Shown: positions 57,241 through 64,000 of the stretch, piece by piece
Numbering within the stretch: position 1 is the first letter of the stretch
How the letters are laid out: each line of letters starts with the position of its first letter
Assembly (NCBI GenBank): GCA_900618425.1
Contig: UZAN01040532.1
Location: 3,923-67,922 of the forward strand
Length of the DNA: 64,000 nt
Direction of reading: 5' to 3'
Origin: Echinostoma caproni
Lineage: Eukaryota > Platyhelminthes > Trematoda > Plagiorchiida > Echinostomatidae
Made by a program: the position numbers and the translations under genes
The notes under the pieces: model-generated
What the model was told of the DNA's origin: nothing
The model's input: only the letters and a program-made list of their open reading frames with translations
The model's database searches: none

Positions 57241-60200
57241 AGTCCTGGATGTGGACTTCCGGTCCTCTCACTTGGGTGAGAAAACATACCGTTGGTGGAG
57301 AAGTGAGTTGGGATTCTTACTAAGTAGAGGCTATTTGAAACGCTTGATCGAATAGCACCATTTCACGGGATGCAAGAGGAGGATAACCAGCCACAACCCA
57401 TGATACCCACCCGGAATATACTAAAGCTTCCGGAGGCATCGGTGTCAGTGAATATTATCCCAAAGTAAAAATCATTGCAACGAAGATGAACGAAGTACCA
57501 TTAGGTTGCCTGATTGAAAAGATAATGATTTTTCTCAAACAATGGTCAGTGCCCTATGCTCCTTTCAGCCATCACTTGGACATCATGTAGTCACTCACTG
57601 TGTTGGTGGTGAGCCGGTTGTAACGTCATCAAATATCACCCCGGAGCATGTTTTCAAATCCCGCTCCATTGCCCGAATTTTTGTTCTTTGTGATCCGTGT
57701 GGCCGCCTCTTTGTTTAACCGCTCATTCCTTACTGAAAATGGTATGTTTGTATGTTCAGTAAATCGAAGTGAAAATGAAAAATATCCTTTTCAGGTCATT
57801 AGCTACTCGTCGATTTTTCGCAAGATGATCATATACTTTAGTGATACTCTTTCATTGGTGACTAATATTTACCGTTATTATTACGAGTAATTCTATTGTT
57901 GTCCATACTATCTCCACTGTTGTTATTAAAACCAAGAAATAATGGTTTTGAAACGATTTCTCAGTGGGAACCAACATAACGCACACGTTTAACCAGTACG
58001 TGCCTGTGTTGGATTACATAGATAGGAAACTGATGAGTGTAAATGGACTTGAATGAATGATCGAAACAAACGGGAAAATGTTTGATTACCAATTGAATGG
58101 AGCAGTAAATAGATCTGTGGTTATGATATCATTAGAGCGATAAAATCTTAGATTTACTTCACCTAGCGTGTACAAAAAACCCAACTATCAGTAATTTTCC
58201 GCAAAATGAAAAAAGTTGCGTGAGCTACCAAACAATCCAGGTAATGGCGCGTCCAGAAAGGACCTTTGATCTTTGAATGCAATCAAAGGTCTGGTTGAGT
58301 GTATTATGCTTCCAATAAGCATGACATAGTACAATGCAAGTCGAACGACTAAAGAGGAAAAAAAGTAAATGTAGCGTACACGTACAAAGGTTCGCGTGAT
58401 ACCGATATACTGACAGCTAGTGTTATTTCATTACATCACGTAACTGGCTCATAACCAATTGTGTCGTGTTTTATACAGACTAACATCATCAGTGTTTTTT
58501 TAAAATTCCCAACACAGTATATGGTGAACAGTTTTCATTCAAGCTTTTCCAATACAGGAGTCAAAGTGCAGTCGATTGGAAACTGGAGTTTATGCTCTGA
58601 ATACTCATGCCCACAGAGAAAAATTGGAGTGCCTTTCGACCAGTGGTAACTTGTTCGGCATTTCTTCTGATACATAGTAAGAATGTGAACCAAAACCAAC
58701 CCATTTTTCCTTTATCATCAAATTTACTGCCTAAATATAAATAGATTATGATATCAAGCTTTTATTTCATCCTTTTTCGTTTCATGCTCATAGAGCTCTG
58801 CCCGTTTTTGTCCAGAATTTCAGCCAGTTTTTCGAGCTCCCTTTTCTCGCTGGTTCTTCCTTATACTCCGCTTGTCAGAAGGAATGGTTACATCGCATTC
58901 TGCCGCGCATTTACTGTTCAAAACTCATAGAACGAAAGCATCATTCATTTGCCTGTCTATACTTGTATCCAAATGCGATTCCATTTATGTGTTTGTTATG
59001 TCGTTAAATGACTAACATAATCTTCCAACTCAAGTGACAAAGCAACATTGAACAAGCAATGTAAAAGCAGTATAACGCAAATGCATTGCTTGATTAACCT
59101 CGTGGTCGAAAAGCGGGATTTCCATATTCGTGCGGGTTTGTACTATGGTAATAGAGTTTGAGCTATTAGGGCCTTTGGATAAACAATATGTCATGGTTTG
59201 CCAAGTGGCACCACAGATTGTGGCGTTTTAAGTGATAGGATGTGGTGTGGAAGCAAACTGAGGTGTGTGGATCGGCGGGTGAAGATGCGAGTGAATGGCA
59301 GTAAGCCAGTGGATGAGTAATTCATGTTCGGTTGATGGATTGACGTAATTAGGCGTGTCGTTGATAAACGATGACTCACTATTCTTTCTGTTCAAATTTT
59401 GAACCCCTTTCCCCCAGAACAATTTATTTTGTGATCTAGCCAATCCTTTATCATTCCATGGTGATTTTCATCAATTGTAAATCCATTCAACTAAAGCTGA
59501 TGAACTTTTAGCCACTACGAGATATGAAGCATTCTTGAATATACTTTAAGAATTTTTCTAATATAGAACTGCCTCACTTGTTGATTCTGTCTCCCAATAT
59601 ATAGAACTGAAATAGGATGGTTTGTTATATTACAGATCGACTTTTATTCCTCATTGTTTGGTAACGGGATGATTTTAGAAACTGAGAAGTTAGGTCACGA
59701 TAACAACGTGATTTTGATCCGTATTGACTGGCTATCGCTGTCGTGTAAAGCTGCGACTCATGAAGCTGAAACTCGTTTTAATTAAAATATTCTGCAGTCA
59801 TATAGCACGCGAATTCTCCCTGAATAAACTGAATACTATCAGGAGAATATTGCTTTACCTCAACGTTATTTGCTCCGCGATTTTATTCTGTTTTTGATTG
59901 ATCATCCTTTGTTTCTTTTTAAGTTCTGCACTCCGATGCATGCCCCGTTTCTGTTTTTGCTTTGGCAGTGATGCTTACTAGCTGAAGTCATTAGCAGTCA
60001 TGTTTTTGTTACACGATCTGTGTCATGCGTTCTTGTTCTCAGGATCCATTCATAATTTGAATATCAAGATCGATGTTATGTTTTCTACCAATTGACGATT
60101 GGTATAAATGCATGCGCAACCCCCTTACAATCGTCACTCGTTTCCACCGCACCCCGGTGTGCTCTTACTTCTGGCCAACTGGCATGCGTCTTCTCATTGC

Positions 60201-60900
60201 CTCAAACCAATTTGAATGACAGCGTAACACCTAGATATATAATTGTTCCTCATCTGGTTGGACGTAGTTTGTCTGATATTAGGTGTTTCCCAGGCACCGT
60301 TAGTTGTTCCAAAATTTGAACCTTCCCTATCAGATTAGAACTATCTTTTGCCACCAATAAAAACTCACCGGATTGGGCTTCACGTGTATCGTACCTATAA
60401 CTATTGTAAACCTCAGCCCACTTCTTCTGGTCTAACTAACAAACACTATCAGTACGGTTAGCAAATCTACAAATCGTCTATCCAGAAGCAGTGGCAGAGC
60501 ACGTAAGAGATTCACTTATTTTATAATCGGTCATTCACGTGTCTAATTCCTTCACGCAATTCATTGGCCCATTCAAGACGTTCAGATGGTACTAATGAGA
60601 AAAATGTTTCGTTGTGCTTTCTCAAATCCTCACTGGCAGGTTTTACCAATAAATTCTGCCTTGAGCTAAGTTGGGAGAATTATGACTGACTGTGCACTCT
60701 AGATGGTGCTTGATAAATTTGGTTCAAAGGAGTGGAGCTCCTAAGTTGTCATTCATTTTCACTTGTTACATTAGCTGTATAAAGGCTAATCTTTGTTCTT
60801 AGCTCAAGTAACCACTATTACTTGGTCTCAAAACTTGGGATCGATCACAACACTGTTATCACGGTAACCACAAACCGACCACCTCGTAAATTCAAAGTAA
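57241..60900. other. Long stretch without recognised genes
   Basis: At 57,421-57,591 (plus) a block encodes SGGIGVSEYYPKVKIIATKM then NEVPLGCLIEKIMIFLKQW. Right after RepX it may be part of the same insertion or a host exon; unrecognised. At 58,559-58,644 (plus) a strong acceptor TTTTCCAATACAG precedes open codons ending at a weak donor GTAACT. Stretches 59,191-59,443 (minus) and 60,092-60,319 (plus) are unrecognised. The rest is A+T-rich. Confidence 0.35.
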
Positions 60901-60905
60901 CTTAC

Positions 60906-61054
60906 CTGATGGTATCTTTTTTGACTAAGTGCATGCAATTGTAAAGTGAAACTTTGGAAGCAGATGAACCCAGAAGTACTAACCAGTGTGTTCAAAAGGT
61001 GGGCTTGGTAGCATAGACATCTATCAGCCGCTTGGGTCATTTTCCTCATGGAAT
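60906..61054 (-). other. Best candidate host coding exon, unrecognised
   Basis: Minus strand: pyrimidine-rich acceptor ATTTTTTCGTTATCTGAAG/AT and perfect donor CATCAG/GTAAGT bound 149 nt. Two of the three frames hit stops at once; the third stays open for 49 codons after two leading bases: SMRKMTQAADRCLCYQAHLL, NTLVSTSGFICFQSFTL and QLHALSQKRYHQ. Composition suggests helices with several Cys. I do not recognise a family. The combination of both splice consensus sites and a single open frame is the strongest host-gene signal in the window. Confidence 0.4.
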
Positions 61055-61059
61055 CTTCA

Positions 61060-61429
61060 GATAACGAAAAAATATGGGTAACGAAATAAAGCAAAGTCAT
61101 AAAAACTTACTATTTGGCACCGATATGCATTCACATCCGCTTCACTCAGAAAGAAATTTAGAATTTGTCAGAAGATGAAATCAAATTAGTACGCCCTTGT
61201 TGTGGACAAATTGGTGGTTTTCAGTCCGAGTAACTCAGCTTGTTAGCAATTGGTATTTACATCACTCCGTACTCGGCTTCTAATCCCTATCGATTTTCTT
61301 AAAGTCAAAATCAAGGTGAAAGTTTTATTATGGGAAATATTAATAAGTGAATGCTTTTTCGGCCCATAAAGTTTAGCCAAAAAGGATCCTATACTGTTTA
61401 TCGAAAGATTTAGAAACTTTCAAATTATC
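61060..61429. other. No recognisable feature
   Basis: A+T-rich; nothing seen. Confidence 0.5.
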
Positions 61430-62835
61430 CTTATTTCCTTGAAAATTCCAATCGTGACATTGACAGAACAACACGGGTAGCGAACAAGCTCGTTTTCGAT
61501 AACTTCATCCTCTGGCCAATACAGTTATATACATTTAGTGAATAAACGTGCAACAAATAATGCCAGAACGAAAATGCGCTGATTGGATGGCATGGGAGTG
61601 GTGAGAAGTGGTTGGGAAAGAGGTGAAAACAAAAATTGGTAATCCGTGGTTTTAGAATAGGGAATCGTGAAAACAGAGAAAGGAGAGGGAGGGGGAAGAG
61701 GGATGAAACAGGAACGGCGAGGTCACACACTTAAGTGAAAGGGTCACGAGAAGCGTCATGGGTTAATTGACGGTCAGTGTCGGGTCTGGGTCAGGGTAAT
61801 TGTAGGGCTTTGACGAATTGTTTTTTCTGAGTATAGAGATGGTCGCAATAACCTTATGGCATCTGCTGTCGCAAGATGGCGCTGTCGGAGGGTTCTGGAG
61901 GGGTTTGGGGGTACGTTGTAGATAATTTTGAACGCATCCTCAGTTATCTGATGTCCGGTATCTACGAGGTGCGCCGTGATTGCACTCAAAACGGTCCTTG
62001 TGGTTCCTGNCCAAGCCGGTTTGTGTTACTTGATTCTTTGAGAAAACTGCCCGATCGTCCTGCCAATGTAGCTTTCCGAACATGAGCAAACAAAAGAATA
62101 AGTCAACATGGAGGAAGTGAGGATAGGCAATTTATCTTTGAGATTCAATGACAACAAAGATCGGCTGGTGAATTGTTTACGTAACCGGGTCGCATGAAAC
62201 GGTATATTCTCTTCAACTAACATGAACATATCGTCAACGTAACGGTAATACAATGGTAAACCTTCTATGGTATCTCAGAGTTCCTGGTTTTCCAATTTTG
62301 CGGCGAATATATCAGCCAAAAGTGGGCCCAGAGGTGATCCCATTGAAACTCCGTCCGTTTGTCTGTACAATTCTCCGTGGAAGTTAATCTGAACGTTGAA
62401 TTCCGTTTCGGCGATACTACGTGGAGAATAGCCCCAATGATTCCAGCCTTTTGAAATAAGTCTTGGAATGCAGTCACTTGACCATTTTGCTGACCATTCT
62501 TTATGGACGTCCAGAATATTAAGATCGCATGTATGTAGGTTGATAACAAAAGTGGGAACAGCATGGGTTCAAATTTACCAAATAATGGCTTTCGCAAACC
62601 AACATGTCTTACATCGGTGGGTGCCACCCTGAAGCAGCTTAAAGAACAACTTAGGTCGTCTTGAACAATGCCATCGAGATCCTTCTTATTCGAATCATAC
62701 AAAAATTGTTGGCATCCCCGGACATACGGACCCGAGTTTTGTACATTTCGATGCACTGAATTTGATATCGCTTTTGATTGATCAATAATAAGCAGCATTA
62801 AATGTTTTCTGAAGTGCCACCGAGTTCTCGGGTTT
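61430..62835 (-). pseudogene. Penelope-like element: RT palm plus GIY-YIG endonuclease, internally deleted
   Basis: Minus strand. RT frame: ELYRQTDGVSMGSPLGPLLA (about 62,379-62,320), a single TGA, then YYRYVDDMFMLVEENIP (about 62,253-62,205; catalytic YVDD intact). After NLKDKLPIL (about 62,146-62,120) the sequence jumps to YSFVCSCSESYIGRT (about 62,100-62,060), the GIY-YIG nuclease, so the RT thumb and linker are missing. Then SAITAHLVDTGHQITEDAFK, VPPNPSRTLRQRHLATADAI and LLRPSLYSEK (to about 61,800), the usual C-terminal block. An N at 62,010 interrupts the nuclease. The 177-codon minus-strand stretch 62,798-62,265 is mostly a shadow frame. Penelope elements use the nuclease to integrate. 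A 3' tail may extend to 61,430. Confidence 0.85.
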
Positions 62836-62849
62836 TGTCACAGTTTTCC

Positions 62850-64000
62850 AAATTTTTTCATCGTGTATAAATATTAACGTTTGTGAGTTCGTTTATATAA
62901 ACTAGCAAAACTTGATCATCAAGCACGGATTCATGTGTAACTCCTCCAGCTACACCAATAGGATGAGAAAGTGACCCAGAAACCCAAACGGCTATGGTGC
63001 GCCGCCGAAGAACTTCTTCTGTTCAACCCAGTACAAATCCCCGAATTCCAGACTTGTGTAGTTTTGTCAGTAGTATTTTGTGGTTCACTCAGTCGAATGC
63101 TTTGGAGAAGTCGAGCTACACTATCTCCATTGCATCACCGTGACCAGCTGCTTTTGGACCAGAAGCAGTTTAGTGATACACGATCGCTTGCGATGCAACC
63201 CATGTTGTGCCAGGGATAAAACGTTGTGGCACATCACATTGCCTGCAAAAATGGATTCCACGCCTTCGGATGAAATGAGGTCGCTGGTTCGCTACGACAA
63301 CAACCTTTATATATTGATGAAGTTACTCCTTGTTTCCATGATTGCGGGAGAAAAATTTTGTCAAACATTTGTTGCAGTATTTCAATTAATAGTTAATCTA
63401 TGTTGTGTGTCACGTTCATAAGGGTTCATGAATGGATGTTATCTATCCCCGTAGGTGAATTCTTTTTAAAACACTGCAGTTTCAATGCTATGATATTTCG
63501 GGAGAAATCGGTTGTGGTTAGCGTTGAGTTTGGTATGTTCTGAAGTAACAAAGGCAGCCGTAGTACGGTGTTCGCAGGTGCAGTGAATACTTGAGCGTAA
63601 TGACTTTTTGACAATTCCGCTGCCTCCTTTGTTGTGACTGGAACACGTTCTGCTAATCTTAGCGCTGGAACGCTAGATTTGACTTTTCTGGCGGCATTTG
63701 TATGTTTACAAACCGCTTGGAATTAGATGCATACTTGTTCATCAGCATTTCTTGATAGATCAACTTTTCTTCTCGTGCCAGCTTGGTGCAGTGCGTTCCA
63801 TGTATACCCTAGTTATATGAGGTGTTGTTACAAGAAACTCGTTCATAAGCTCTCCATGAGATATTCCTCTGTAAAATCCACTTTTTTGTTCGACTTCGAA
63901 TAGCTGGTCTTTAATCATTTGAGTAGGTGGTGCGTGTGGTCTTCGTCACGCCTTTCACCATTTTCGTGAGGCTATTCTTTCGTTGGGAAAGTTCCATTGG
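62850..64000 (-). pseudogene. CR1-like non-LTR retrotransposon RT, third lineage, open at the window edge
   Basis: Minus strand. Linker: TTKEAAELSKSHYAQVFTAP (about 63,641-63,585). Finger: IIALKLQCFKKNSPTGIDNI (about 63,492-63,430). Then QHGLHRKRSCITKLLLVQKQ (about 63,205-63,150), a palm block reading LDFSKAFD-VNHKIL with frameshifts (about 63,120-63,075), GIRGFVLG and HPIGVAGGVTHESVLVPLLF (about 62,965-62,910), YINELTNVNIYT (about 62,905-62,868). The expected FADD box does not follow; instead the Penelope element begins, so the RT is truncated at this junction. Plus-strand open stretches 62,971-63,421 are shadows. Differs in sequence from the other CR1-like elements in the window. Confidence 0.8.

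Noticed and set aside
57002..57355. 117-codon open frame as a host gene
   Set aside because: Mostly inside RepX, which recurs at 0.9-1.4 kb.
62265..62798. 177-codon minus-strand frame as one protein
   Set aside because: The Penelope RT motif and YVDD line are read in a different frame; this one is largely a shadow.
1..64000. CRISPR arrays, bacterial operons, rRNA
   Set aside because: No regularly spaced repeats, no ribosome-binding-site-led gene runs, and no rRNA-like sequence; the content is eukaryotic throughout.

Overview
This is eukaryotic nuclear DNA, most likely from a parasitic flatworm (trematode, cestode or monogenean). That is inferred from the mix of repeats: RTE and CR1/L2-type non-LTR retrotransposons, Penelope-like elements with a GIY-YIG nuclease, a Ty3/gypsy gag of the type common in flukes and tapeworms, a mariner remnant and several tRNA-derived SINEs. 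The species cannot be settled from the sequence. The DNA is A+T-rich, with long stretches of no recognisable content, no operons, no CRISPR, and no complete host gene.

Layout. 0-1.4 kb: 3' end of an L2-like element, then a copy of an unclassified repeat (RepX). 2.7-4.75 kb: a tRNA-like head, a broken gypsy gag and a second L2-like relic. 6.26-7.86 kb: CR1-like relic. 8.5-9.46 kb: mariner remnant and SINE-A. 15.3-16.3 kb: third L2-like copy and a tRNA-derived SINE. 16.8-20.9 kb: a nearly full-length RTE followed by a Penelope nuclease fragment. 23.2 kb: SINE-B. 26.6-28.7 kb: a second RTE lineage. 30.1-32.9 kb: Penelope RT fragment, reverse-oriented CR1-like element and SINE-B. 36.7-39.1 kb: the best preserved L2-like element. 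45-57 kb: SINE-A, SINE-B, SINE-B, a two-ORF CR1-like element, SINE-A and RepX. 61.4-64 kb: a Penelope element joined to a third CR1-like element, both on the minus strand.

No autonomous element is intact. Most are 5'-truncated, frameshifted and carry stops, so the region looks like intron or intergenic DNA that has collected insertions of different ages. Host coding sequence is supported only by short open blocks with consensus splice sites (best: 60.91-61.05 kb minus and 34.80-34.92 kb plus) and two weak family resemblances (beta-1,3-galactosyltransferase near 10.5 kb, integrin alpha near 44.1 kb). All of these are tentative.

The two most interesting observations are: (1) SINE-B, whose four copies share a hammerhead-ribozyme-like core, CTGATGA then 14 nt then GAAAC, downstream of a tRNA-like B box; and (2) RepX, a repeat of about 430-510 bp found in two copies about 56 kb apart that I could not assign to a known class. 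Single N characters inside several repeats look like collapsed assembly gaps.
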